From an uncultured Collinsella sp. (GTDB taxonomy: Bacteria; Actinomycetota; Coriobacteriia; Coriobacteriales; Coriobacteriaceae): a DNA stretch of 64,000 bases. Shown here piece after piece: positions 8,834 through 18,863 of the stretch; within the stretch, counting starts at the first letter, position 1; the number at the start of each line of letters is the position of its first letter. The translations under genes and the position numbers were made by a program. The stretch covers positions 62,001 to 126,000 of the forward strand of contig UQHZ01000005.1 in the NCBI GenBank assembly GCA_900541055.1. Direction: 5' to 3'. The notes beneath the pieces are model-generated. The model was not told where the DNA came from and searched no databases. It was given only the letters and a program-made list of their open reading frames with translations.

Positions 8834-9622
8834 CTAATGGCTGGAATAGCAGGTGGTGTGGGCGGCACGGAAGCGGCAGTTCTCGCGCATGCGGCAGATA
8901 TTGCAGGTGGGGCGGCTCTGGGCGTCGTGGACTTCGCCATCGAACAGGCCGATCACCGCGGTCACGCTTTTGGTGGGCATGAGCAGGCTGGTAGGTGTGA
9001 CGGTAAGCCCGATGAGCCGTGTGGCGTTGAGTGCAGCTACGATTGAGCGCTGGGCCGAGAGCGGGCAGTCGCCGTAGCCGGGACTAAAGCGCCAGTTGCC
9101 GGCGAGCCCATGAACGGCGGCGTCCGTCTTGACCCGCTGGTCCATTTGCTCAACGGCGGCTTCCACGTAAGCGGAGCACGCGGCGTCGAGCACGGCGCCC
9201 TCCAGGGGATGTTGGGCTCCCGTGGTGCGCAGGCGACGCTCGGCGTCCATGCCGAGGGTGCATGCCATGAGCGCGGCAAAGCGGGCATCTTTGAGATGTC
9301 GATAGATATCGCGACCTCGCAGCTCAACGTTGGTGCCAACCAGACGGATGCTGGGCTCGCCCTGCTCGTCAACGCCCGTGGCATCGACGGCAAACACGCG
9401 TCGCACGCCACGGGGTTCAATGTCCAATTCCAGACGCTCGACCACAAGCTCAATACGTCGTGATAGTTCGGGCTCAATCTGCTGGCCGCCGTAACCCAGA
9501 TACCGCAGCATCTCGGCACGGTCGACACGGGGACGGTGCGCGGCATCGATACGGTAGAGCGCCGGCGACGCAAGGTCGGCCGGCACTTCGACAGCGGTTG
9601 TATCGATGTGCGGTTTTTCCAT
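8834..9622 (-). CDS. Stand-alone methionine synthase reactivation protein
   Basis: 262 residues matching the MetH activation (SAM-binding) domain, with FSPGYGDCPLSAQ as the signature loop. The C-terminus adds a Cys cluster, CNICRMRENCRFR, which could hold a metal or Fe-S centre. It is expected to reductively remethylate cob(II)alamin on the short MetH encoded 9 bp downstream. Its ATG overlaps the metF stop (TAATG), so it is translationally coupled to metF. A separate activation protein is known in other bacteria with split MetH; the Cys tail is the less usual part. Confidence 0.9.
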   Translation of the reverse strand: MEKPHIDTTAVEVPADLASPALYRIDAAHRPRVDRAEMLRYLGYGGQQIEPELSRRIELVVERLELDIEPRGVRRVFAVDATGVDEQGEPSIRLVGTNVELRGRDIYRHLKDARFAALMACTLGMDAERRLRTTGAQHPLEGAVLDAACSAYVEAAVEQMDQRVKTDAAVHGLAGNWRFSPGYGDCPLSAQRSIVAALNATRLIGLTVTPTSLLMPTKSVTAVIGLFDGEVHDAQSRPTCNICRMRENCRFRAAHTTCYSSH

Positions 9623-10494
9623 TACCCCAGGCGCTCCATAATGGTCGCGGCGATCGCAGGACGGTTCATAGTGTACAGGTGCAGGCCGTCGGCGCCGTGC
9701 TCCTTGAGGTCGCAAAGCTGGCGGGCTGCATAATCTACACCAGCTGCCTGCAGGCTCTCGGGGTCATTCTCGTACTTGGCGAGAATCTTGATGACGGGGG
9801 AGGGCAGCGACGCGCCGCACATAAAGACCATGCGGCTGATCTGTGACTTGCCCATAAACGGCATGATGCCCGCGGTAATGGGCACGGTGATGCCGGCCTT
9901 GTCGGCAAGCTCGCGAAAACGGTAGAAGCACTCGTTATCAAAGAAGAGCTGCGTCACAAAGAAGCTCGCGCCAGCGTCCTGTTTTTGCTTGAGGTGTTCG
10001 ACCGAGAGGTTGAGATCCTCACAGGCAATGTGGCCCTCGGGGTAGGCTGCGGCGCCCACGCAAAAGCCGGCGTCGACGAGCTCGGGGATGAGGTCGCGGG
10101 CGTAGGCGTAGTCCGAGGCGGGCTTGTCGTCCTCGGTCGCGCCAGCGGGAAGATCGCCACGCAGGGCCAGGATGTTTTCTACGCCGGCGGTGCGATACTC
10201 GTCGATCTTGGCGGCGATATCGGCGTGCGAGCGGCCCACGCAGGTAAGGTGTGCCACCGAGGGCGTGTCGAATTCGCTCGTAATCATATGCGCGATGGGG
10301 GCGGTGGCGGCACCGTTGCCCGAGCCGCCGGCCGAGCAGGTGACCGAGACAAAGCTCGGCGAAAGCTTGCACAGATTGCCTGCCACTTCGCGAGCCGTGT
10401 CGAGGGTCAGCTCGCCCTTGGGCGGGAACATCTCAAACGAAATGGGCGCGGTGCCCTGGGATGCTGCCTGCTTAAAAACCTCGTCGACGCGCAT
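9622..10494 (-). CDS. metF: Methylenetetrahydrofolate reductase
   Basis: 290 residues of the MetF family, which reduces methylene-THF to methyl-THF with FAD and thus supplies the methyl donor for MetH downstream. Family features are FEMFPPKG at the N-terminus, SVTCSAGGSG, the LALRGDLP loop and FFVTQLFFD. ATG at 10494 has GAGGAG 7 bp upstream. It is first gene of a three-gene operon with the MetH activator and metH. No SAM, cobalamin or T-box leader is recognisable in the upstream 300 bp. Confidence 0.94.
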   Translation of the reverse strand: MRVDEVFKQAASQGTAPISFEMFPPKGELTLDTAREVAGNLCKLSPSFVSVTCSAGGSGNGAATAPIAHMITSEFDTPSVAHLTCVGRSHADIAAKIDEYRTAGVENILALRGDLPAGATEDDKPASDYAYARDLIPELVDAGFCVGAAAYPEGHIACEDLNLSVEHLKQKQDAGASFFVTQLFFDNECFYRFRELADKAGITVPITAGIMPFMGKSQISRMVFMCGASLPSPVIKILAKYENDPESLQAAGVDYAARQLCDLKEHGADGLHLYTMNRPAIAATIMERLG

Positions 10495-10920
10495 ATCGTG
10501 CTCCTCTAGATACGTAATAGTGTGATGTGTTGTAAGGATTCTACAGCACCACTGTGCCACGGTGGAGTTTCACTCGCTATTTGAGGATACCAATCAAAGA
10601 TGCCTTGCTATCGGCTTTCTCTATAACAGAGCGGCTAATCTAGGCACGGACTATAAAGACTGGTATCTGATGCAAAATACCAGTTAATAGAGCTCCATCC
10701 CAAATTGACTACCCTTAAACCATGGGGAGAGGTCTGCAATTTATACAGTTGATTGGCTGTTGAGGGTGGCAACGCCGCCTCGATAGGGTAACCTCATTGA
10801 TTGGTTTCGCGACAGCAACATAACGGTAATGTCGCGGAAACACGGCGAGTCTAAGCTATGACTCGTTCGTTAGTAATCAACACCGCTTCTCACGCGGTGC
10901 CGATACGAAGGGAGTTCCGT
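10495..10920. promoter_or_regulatory. Divergent metF / glnA control region
   Basis: 426 bp without a supported gene. It has an inverted repeat TTTCGCGACA / TGTCGCGGAAA (10805-10840, one mismatch) and a hairpin CACCGC/GCGGTG (10881-10899) just upstream of the glnA ribosome site. These could be a nitrogen-regulator site and a leader hairpin, but I cannot assign a binding protein. Confidence 0.4.
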
Positions 10921-13008
<2,088 letters not shown>

Positions 13009-13038
13009 GGCGTAACTGACATATCGTCACGGTATTGA

Positions 13039-13073
13039 GCCGGGGTCCGCATCATGTGGGCCCCGGTTTTTGT
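13039..13073 (+). terminator. Terminator of glnA
   Basis: Stem GCCGGGGTCC / GGGCCCCGGT followed by five T, 30 bp after the stop. Confidence 0.9.
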
Positions 13074-13137
13074 TTGCGAAGGACGCTTTGAAGCCCGTTT
13101 TGCACCTGATTCGCCCACGCAATAAGGGGGCGTGGAC

Positions 13138-13345
13138 AAAAAACGTCAAATATGAGTACTGTCACAAGTCCTGTAGCATTATTTATTTGCAAAATATGAA
13201 GTGTTACGCAACATATGTCCAAGTACTTAGCCGATAAACGTCTGCAATTTTTCCGCCGTAGGACGCCTGACGGCTAAATCGCCTTCTGAAGGCATGAAAT
13301 CGCTGTAACTAAAATGGTAACAGTACTCATATTTGCCATTTTTTG
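13138..13345. repeat. 208-bp inverted-repeat element (MITE-like)
   Basis: Terminal inverted repeats of about 25 bp with core CAAATATGAGTACTGT at 13147-13162 and its complement at 13320-13335. The arms extend on both sides with AAAAA/TTTTT at the tips. No coding sequence is seen inside. Confidence 0.65.
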
Positions 13346-13374
13346 CCCGCTGGCTTTGCGATGATGCCGGGGTC

Positions 13375-13473
13375 CGCACCCTGTCGGGTTCGAATCCCGG
13401 CATATCGGTAGCAAAGAGCCCGTCACCGCGGGGGTAACGGGCTTCTAGTTTCAAATGGTGCCCCCAGCGGGAT
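13375..13473. repeat. 99-bp direct repeat, copy 1: tRNA 3' fragments
   Basis: Near-identical to 13564-13662. It starts with a plus-strand T-arm (GGGTTCGAATCCCGG) plus a potential acceptor 3' strand but no 5' half, so it is not a functional tRNA. It then has an inverted repeat around AGCCCGT/ACGGGCT, and ends in the 3'-terminal 29 bp (minus strand) of tRNA-Glu including the CCA complement. It looks like a duplicated att-type or recombination scar. Confidence 0.7.
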
Positions 13474-13563
13474 GTCCGCGTGCGGCTGGCGCCGCCCGCT
13501 TCCGCTGCGTCGCTCCGCTCCTTGCGTGCTGCGCTGGAAAACGCTTGCGCGTTTCCTCAGCTT

Positions 13564-13662
13564 CGCACCCTGTCGGGTTCGAATCCCGGCATATCGGTAG
13601 CAAAGAGCCCGCTACCGCGAGGGTAACGGGCTCTTCAATTCAAATGGTGCCCCCAGCGGGAT
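13564..13662. repeat. 99-bp direct repeat, copy 2: overlaps 3' end of tRNA-Glu
   Basis: Second copy, offset by 189 bp from copy 1. Its right end is the genuine 3' end of the tRNA-Glu gene. The intervening 90 bp (13474-13563) is GC-rich and has no gene I recognise. Confidence 0.7.
13604..13634 (-). terminator. Terminator of tRNA-Glu
   Basis: On the minus strand, AGAGCCCGTTACC pairs with GGTAGCGGGCTCT around a five-base loop, followed by TTTG. It lies 10 bp past the tRNA 3' end. Confidence 0.75.
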
Positions 13663-13721
13663 TCGAACCCGCGATATCCACCTTGAAAGGGTGGCGTCCT
13701 TGGCCGCTAGACGATGGGGAC
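13645..13721 (-). tRNA. tRNA-Glu (anticodon TTC)
   Basis: Complete cloverleaf on the minus strand. Acceptor GTCCCCA pairs with TGGGGGC; anticodon stem CCACC/GGTGG with loop CTTTCAA gives anticodon TTC; T-arm is GCGGGTTCGAATCCCGC; CCA is encoded. Length is 77 nt including CCA. Confidence 0.96.
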
Positions 13722-13819
13722 AGCGGGAAAGAGTATAGCAGACTTTTTTGCCGGCGCGTATATCGTTGGCAAACTGGAAAACCACCACATAGGAGCTGGC
13801 TCTCTATCCCGATCTTCAA

Positions 13820-13960
13820 ACATCTCAATCTGTAACATCTGGGCGGGCAAATTGGCTCTATCTGTTACAGATCGAGACAAAAGGCAGACGTCGGGACGAA
13901 CATCTCATTCTGTAACAGTAAGACGACTTTTAACGGTCTAGATGTTACAGATTGAGACAA
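13820..13960. repeat. Two tandem palindromic units (REP-like)
   Basis: Four near-identical 18-20 bp words alternate in direction: CATCTCAATCTGTAACA at 13821, TGTTACAGATCGAGACA at 13863, CATCTCATTCTGTAACA at 13901, TGTTACAGATTGAGACA at 13943. Together they form two adjacent imperfect palindromes of about 60 bp. There is no gene inside. Confidence 0.65.
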
Positions 13961-13979
13961 ACCGCTGGGATGGGTCAAA

Positions 13980-14014
13980 ACCACCACAAAGGCGCCTGTC
14001 CCCTTTGTGGTGGT
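13980..14014 (-). terminator. Terminator of the murT-gatD operon
   Basis: ACCACCACAAAGG pairs with CCTTTGTGGTGGT around a short loop containing GGGACAGG, then TTTT on the minus strand. It begins 6 bp beyond the murT-gatD stop. Confidence 0.8.
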
Positions 14015-14020
14015 GAGGTG

Positions 14021-16198
14021 CTAGGGGAGGAGCTTCATGGCGGCGTCGTGGGCGGCGTGCTCGTAGGTGTCGTCGAGGGGCTTGAGCGGCAGCAGGGCTG
14101 TGGCCTGCGCATCGTCGCGCCGCTCGAGGGCGTGCGCGATCAGCCAGTCGGCGAGCTCGGGGTTCTTGGGCAGTGCCGGTCCGTGTAGGTACGTGCCGAT
14201 GACGCCCTTGTAGATCAGGCCCTCAAAGCCATCGTCGCCGTTGTTGCCGGTGCCCGTGACGACGGACGTTCCGAGCGGCGTGGCCTCGGCGTCCAAAAGC
14301 GTGCGACCTCCATGGTTCTCGAATCCCACAAAGGGCTCAGGTGCCAGATCGGTTTTGACGGCTACGTTGCCGATCAGGCGATCGGAGCCACGTACGGTTT
14401 CGGCGGCAATGACGCCCAGGCCCTCGATGCGATCGTCGCCCATGTAGTACGAACGGCCGAGCAGCTGATAGCTGCCACAGATGGCGAGCAACGAGCCGCT
14501 GTCCTCAACATAGGATGCGACCTTGTCTTTTTGGGCGAGCAGCTCGTGTGCCACGGCTAGCTGGTCGCGGTCGGAGCCGCCACCCATCATGACGATATCG
14601 GCATCGGTGAGATCGAGTGACTCGCCCATGCGGACCTCGTCCACGCGAACGGGGATGCCGCGCCAGGCGCAGCGACGCTCGAGGGCGATAACGTTGCCGC
14701 CGTCGCCGTAGAGGTTGAGGGCATCGGGGTACAGGTAGACGATGCGCAGCGGGCGCGAAAGCTCGACTGGCGCGATGCCGACGGGGACGGCACTGCCATC
14801 GGCACACGTTGCAGCGCGGGCAGCAACCGTGGCTGCATCGGCACCCTTCAGCCCATCGAGTTCTTTGACCAGCGGCGGGAAGGCCGTGTAGTTGGCGACG
14901 GCATAGAAAGTGTCGCCTGCGGCTTCATCCGCAACGGCGCCAATTGCCTGCGCGACGTCCGAGATAATCGCGGCATCGATGCCGGCGTACTTGAGGCGTA
15001 CCTGCATGTCGTGCGCACGCGTGCCTCCGGCAAAGGCGACAAGACCCGGTGTGTCGGCGATACGCTCGAAGTCGACGTCGTAGATCCACGAGACATCGTG
15101 GCCGTCGGCGTCGTTGTCGTTCAGGAAGAAGGCGCAGAGCCTGCCGCCTGCCGTTTTAATGGACTGGATCTGGCGATCGAAGCCCACGGGATTTTTGGCC
15201 AGGTTTGCCTCGACGGTACGGCCGGCGATCTCCCAGCGGCCCATACGTCCGCCGGCGGGGACGTAGGCATCGAGCGTAGGCTGTAGAAACGCCGTGTCCA
15301 CGCCCAACTCGCGTGCGGCAAAGAAGGCGGCGGCAACGTTATAGACCATGTACAGACCGTTGTAGCGTGTGGCGATGTGTACGGCAGCCGCGTCGGGCGC
15401 AGATCCAAAGACCAGGTCGAAGCCGTAGCCGTCGCAGCCGAGCTTCACGCCCGTCACACGGCGGACCAGTGCGGGGCGTGCCCAACCGCACGAGGGGCAA
15501 TGGTATGCGCCAAGCTGGCCGTATTGCACGTAGTCGTACTCCAACGGGGCGTTGCACTGCGAGCAAAAGCGCGAGTCGCTAATGCGGTCGGACTCGGTGT
15601 CGGTGGCGCCGTCGATGCCAAAGGCAATACTCGCATTGGGAACGCGCGCGGCAATCGAGGCGCACAGCGGGTCGTCGGCGTTGTAGATGAGCGTCGTTGC
15701 CGGCGAAAGCTCCAACGCGTGGGCGATGACCTCCTGGGTGTGATCGATCTCGCCATAGCGATCTAGCTGGTCGCGGAACAGGTTGAGCAGCACAAAGTAC
15801 GTCGGCTTGAGCTTGGGCAGAACGCGTACGGTGTAAAGCTCATCGCACTCAAAAACGCCCACGCGCTTGCCGCTGCTGGTGTGTTTAAGGCCGCCGCGGG
15901 CCTCGAGCAGAGCACCTACCACACCAGGCTCCATATTGTTGCCGGCACGGTTGCACACCACGGCAGCACCGCTGGCAGCAACGGCGTCGGCGATGAGGTT
16001 GGAAGTGGTGGTCTTGCCATTAGTACCCGTAATCACCACGCTGCGGTCGACAAGGCCAGCGAGGTCGCTCAGCAACTCGGGGTCGATCTTCATGGCGATG
16101 CGGCCGGGGAGTACGCCGCCCTGGCGCTTAAGGACGGAGCGCAGCCCCCAGCGAGCGATATCGCTCGAGGTGCAGGCAAGAGATGAGCGGAGGTTCAT
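14021..16198 (-). CDS. murT-gatD: MurT-GatD fusion: lipid II isoglutaminyl synthase
   Basis: 725 residues carrying both halves of the enzyme that amidates D-glutamate of lipid II, normally two proteins. The N-terminal part (about 1-460) is MurT: Mur-ligase P-loop TGTNGKTTTSN near residue 60, a four-Cys zinc ribbon (CSQCNAPLEY ... CPSCGW, about 212-235) and the DUF1727 C-terminal domain. The C-terminal part (about 485-725) is GatD, a class I glutamine amidotransferase, with LYGDGGNVIALE, the catalytic Cys in LLAICGSYQLLG and the His in FENHGGRTLL. No stop or frameshift separates the parts. AGGA precedes ATG 16198. It is last gene of an operon with two TPR-like genes. Confidence 0.92.
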   Translation of the reverse strand: MNLRSSLACTSSDIARWGLRSVLKRQGGVLPGRIAMKIDPELLSDLAGLVDRSVVITGTNGKTTTSNLIADAVAASGAAVVCNRAGNNMEPGVVGALLEARGGLKHTSSGKRVGVFECDELYTVRVLPKLKPTYFVLLNLFRDQLDRYGEIDHTQEVIAHALELSPATTLIYNADDPLCASIAARVPNASIAFGIDGATDTESDRISDSRFCSQCNAPLEYDYVQYGQLGAYHCPSCGWARPALVRRVTGVKLGCDGYGFDLVFGSAPDAAAVHIATRYNGLYMVYNVAAAFFAARELGVDTAFLQPTLDAYVPAGGRMGRWEIAGRTVEANLAKNPVGFDRQIQSIKTAGGRLCAFFLNDNDADGHDVSWIYDVDFERIADTPGLVAFAGGTRAHDMQVRLKYAGIDAAIISDVAQAIGAVADEAAGDTFYAVANYTAFPPLVKELDGLKGADAATVAARAATCADGSAVPVGIAPVELSRPLRIVYLYPDALNLYGDGGNVIALERRCAWRGIPVRVDEVRMGESLDLTDADIVMMGGGSDRDQLAVAHELLAQKDKVASYVEDSGSLLAICGSYQLLGRSYYMGDDRIEGLGVIAAETVRGSDRLIGNVAVKTDLAPEPFVGFENHGGRTLLDAEATPLGTSVVTGTGNNGDDGFEGLIYKGVIGTYLHGPALPKNPELADWLIAHALERRDDAQATALLPLKPLDDTYEHAAHDAAMKLLP

Positions 16199-16243
16199 GA
16201 AACCGTTCCTAACGTAAACGACATGGTCGGGTCGAGTGCGTCA

Positions 16244-17287
16244 CTAAAATCCGTAGCGGCGCGCAAATTCCTGGGCAAGCTGCGATACATCTTCGCAGGC
16301 GTTGGCCCAGGGGGCAAAGTCGGGAGTGTCCGAGATAATACCGTCCGCTTCCCAAACGGCCTGGTGCGAAAGATCCCAGGGATCGTGTGGCTCGGGCCGG
16401 CAGGGAAGGTACGGTGTCTGGTACATGGGGTTCAGTAAGAAGAACGCGCCACCCTCGCAGCGGTTGGCGAACTCACGCAGCGCGCGTGTCGCCGGGCGCA
16501 TCTTGTTTGTTTTGAACAGCAGAATCGTGCGGGCGAGCAGATACCAAGGAGAGTTCTCGAGGGCATCGGCCCCCATCTGCTCCTCGAGCTGGTGGGCCAG
16601 GGCAAAAAAGCCGTCCTCGTCTTCCAAGCGAGCGAGGGCGAGTAACACGGTGCCTGCCGCTCGGGTGGGATAGCCTTCCGCCTTAAGAACACGGCGAGAA
16701 TAGTTGACGGCAGCACGGTAGCGGGCGCTCGCCATGCACAGCTGCGAGATGGCCTCGAGTGTGTGAAGCCACCCGATAAGCGCCGGCTCGCTCACGGTGA
16801 GCTCTGCCGCCGTCACGCCGTCCGTCAAAACTTTGTTGGCCCAGTAGTGCGGGGCCTCCATATCGAACCCGGGCACGCTTTGCTGCAGGTAATCGGCCGT
16901 GGTTGCCTCGAGCTTCATCAGGTCGCCCAGGCAGGCGTCAACGGGTGTGTCGGCCAGGATGATGGCGAGCAGCTGCGCGTCGACGGTCAGTGCGTCGACG
17001 CGGACAATCTTGAGCAGCTCATCGCGCATGTCGTCGAACAGGCGATTGCGCGTCTGCTCAAACTCCTCGTCGCTGCCCATATCTTCGATGCGATGGAGCT
17101 CGTCGAGCAGGTGGCGATGAACACCGGCATAGGACAGCAGCGCCTGGGCATGCTCGGACTGCGCGTACTTTTGGGGATTCGCACTAATGTCGTTATGGAC
17201 AAGCTCGCGTGCTGCATCGGTGAGCTCGGGGTGCGACGCCAGATAGGTGCGCTCCAGGTAGGCGGGGATGTAGACGCTCGGATCCAT
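16244..17287 (-). CDS. TPR-like hypothetical protein B
   Basis: 347 residues, mostly alpha-helical, with TPR-like helices (for example VNYSRRVLKAEGYPTRAAG, about 190-208, and WYLLARTILLFKTNKMRPAT, about 245-264). It resembles the neighbouring upstream protein in length, helical pattern and a shared theme of a numeric pre-domain followed by repeats, so the two are probably paralogues. Its ATG overlaps the stop of the upstream gene (TAATG). No catalytic motif is seen. Co-transcription with murT-gatD hints at a cell-envelope link, which is only inference. Confidence 0.75.
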   Translation of the reverse strand: MDPSVYIPAYLERTYLASHPELTDAARELVHNDISANPQKYAQSEHAQALLSYAGVHRHLLDELHRIEDMGSDEEFEQTRNRLFDDMRDELLKIVRVDALTVDAQLLAIILADTPVDACLGDLMKLEATTADYLQQSVPGFDMEAPHYWANKVLTDGVTAAELTVSEPALIGWLHTLEAISQLCMASARYRAAVNYSRRVLKAEGYPTRAAGTVLLALARLEDEDGFFALAHQLEEQMGADALENSPWYLLARTILLFKTNKMRPATRALREFANRCEGGAFFLLNPMYQTPYLPCRPEPHDPWDLSHQAVWEADGIISDTPDFAPWANACEDVSQLAQEFARRYGF

Positions 17288-18363
17288 TAGAGGTCTCCTC
17301 CCTTAAATGGAAGCCCCTGCTCGGCTGCGCGCAGGATGCGCTCGTCGATTTGGGAGCGCACGATGTCGTTGGTGGCGACCCAGGCGGCAAAGCTGGCGTT
17401 GTCGGGGGCGCCCAGGCCCTCCTGCAGTACCGGCGTCGCCTCGGACAGCGCAAGGACAAGCTCGTCGGTGGAGCCCACACCCACGTTGACGCGGGCATAG
17501 ACGCCATCGGGAAACTCGGTTTGGAAGTAGAGTGCCTCGGCTGCGTGCGGACACGAGCGCACAAGGATACGCAGGTAGTGCTCGGCGCCCTCGTAGTCCA
17601 GTTCGCGCCAAGCCGTGCTCATCAGCGCGATGAGCGTCCACGGGTCCAAGTCGCGCTCCGCATCTTTGGGGCGGCGGCGCAGTGGGGTATTCGCGAGGTA
17701 CGGCACGGAGTGTGCGGAGCGAAAGCGCTTGAGCTCCTCGGCGGGGTATTCGAGCTTTGCCATGGCGAGCATCGCGGTGTGGCGGACACCGGCGGGGTCG
17801 TTGGGCGCAAAGTCCAAGCTGCGATTCGCGGCTTCGAGCGACATGCGATAGCGGCCGCTAATGAGGGCGCGCGATGCCAAGGCGGCAAGCCAGCGCAGAT
17901 AGGGGCGGCGCGTAAGGTCGCCTGCGGCCTCGCGCTCGTAGGGGTCCTGGGCCGAGGCGATTTTGAGCGCTAGGTCGTGCTCGACCTCATCGCACTTGGA
18001 TACCAGGTACTGTACGTATTCCTCGTTGGATTCGGCGGTGAGTGCCGTCAGCATGCGCTGAGCGTCCCAGTTGGCCGGATCGAGTGCGGCCGCCTCGCGG
18101 AGCATGTTCTCGGCAGCTGTCTCTTCTTGCTCTGCCTGGGTATCGTCAGGGATAAAGGGAATGCGGTAGTCGACAGCCTCGACCACCTTGGCAATGAGGT
18201 GCCCGGCGCGGTCGCGGTCGTGCACGATGAGCGGTGCGGGGTTGCGGGTGAATTGTTCCATCAGACGCTCTACGGCGGCAGCGTCGGTGAGCGGGATATT
18301 GTCGCGGCGCAAGGCCTCAAGAACGAGGCGATGGCAATCCTCTTGAATGGGATCGAATGCCAT
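17287..18363 (-). CDS. TPR-like hypothetical protein A (ST7-like)
   Basis: 358 residues, with ATG at 18363 preceded by AAAGGAGG. TPR-like helices are visible (ENMLREAAALDPANWDAQRM, about 96-115; SGRYRMSLEAANRSLDFAPN, about 180-199). Between them is a stretch reminiscent of ST7-type TPR proteins (ELKRFRSAHSVPYLANTPLR, LDYEGAEHYLRILVRSCPHA). First gene of the operon TPR A - TPR B - murT-gatD. Function unknown. Confidence 0.78.
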   Translation of the reverse strand: MAFDPIQEDCHRLVLEALRRDNIPLTDAAAVERLMEQFTRNPAPLIVHDRDRAGHLIAKVVEAVDYRIPFIPDDTQAEQEETAAENMLREAAALDPANWDAQRMLTALTAESNEEYVQYLVSKCDEVEHDLALKIASAQDPYEREAAGDLTRRPYLRWLAALASRALISGRYRMSLEAANRSLDFAPNDPAGVRHTAMLAMAKLEYPAEELKRFRSAHSVPYLANTPLRRRPKDAERDLDPWTLIALMSTAWRELDYEGAEHYLRILVRSCPHAAEALYFQTEFPDGVYARVNVGVGSTDELVLALSEATPVLQEGLGAPDNASFAAWVATNDIVRSQIDERILRAAEQGLPFKGGDL

Positions 18364-18863
18364 GGGGCCTCCTTTGCTGCGGTTAGGGTTCAAATGTTTC
18401 TATATAAGGTTCTAGTTTACCCGCATGTGGCACACCGGGGGTGCCGCACTTGGACTTGCACCTTTGCACCACGAAGACGGATGTCGCACAAATGTCGGCA
18501 CCTTGGACGACCGAGTGGTATCACGGTGCCGCAAACGGTCGATTTTTGCCGGCGAACGGTGCATATTTTGGAGGGGCACCGTCCTGCCCAGGATATGTAG
18601 TCAACCTTGATAAAACGTTTGCCCAGCTTGGGAGTATGAATGCCGCACAAGGGTCTTCAGGGATAGAAAAAACGTTTCATCATTGGCGGCTTTAGGTGAA
18701 TAACTGACCAACCAGAACGGTAAAATAGTGTTTGTCTGAGCGTTGAGACGTTTAGACATCGCGCATTGTCATCGCCGGCAACGCGCAAACCGGTCCTAAC
18801 GGAGCCAATTGGGTGCTCCGTTATATACGCAAGTCTAAGAGGGGCTTGTTTAGGAGGCACAGT
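18364..18863. promoter_or_regulatory. 500-bp intergenic control region before the iron-dependent dehydrogenase
   Basis: No gene is supported. Two AAAACGTTT words (18612-18620 and 18669-18677) look like a paired operator. A hairpin AACGGAGC/GCTCCGTT (18798-18822) lies 40 bp before the start codon without a T-run, so it is more likely a leader or operator structure than a terminator. Confidence 0.45.

Noticed and set aside
10495..10920. Cobalamin, SAM or T-box riboswitch before metF
   Set aside because: The metF leader is under 100 nt from any plausible start and has none of the conserved riboswitch boxes.
13380..13412. Functional plus-strand tRNA
   Set aside because: Only T-arm and acceptor 3' side present; no 5' acceptor, D-arm or anticodon arm upstream in either copy.
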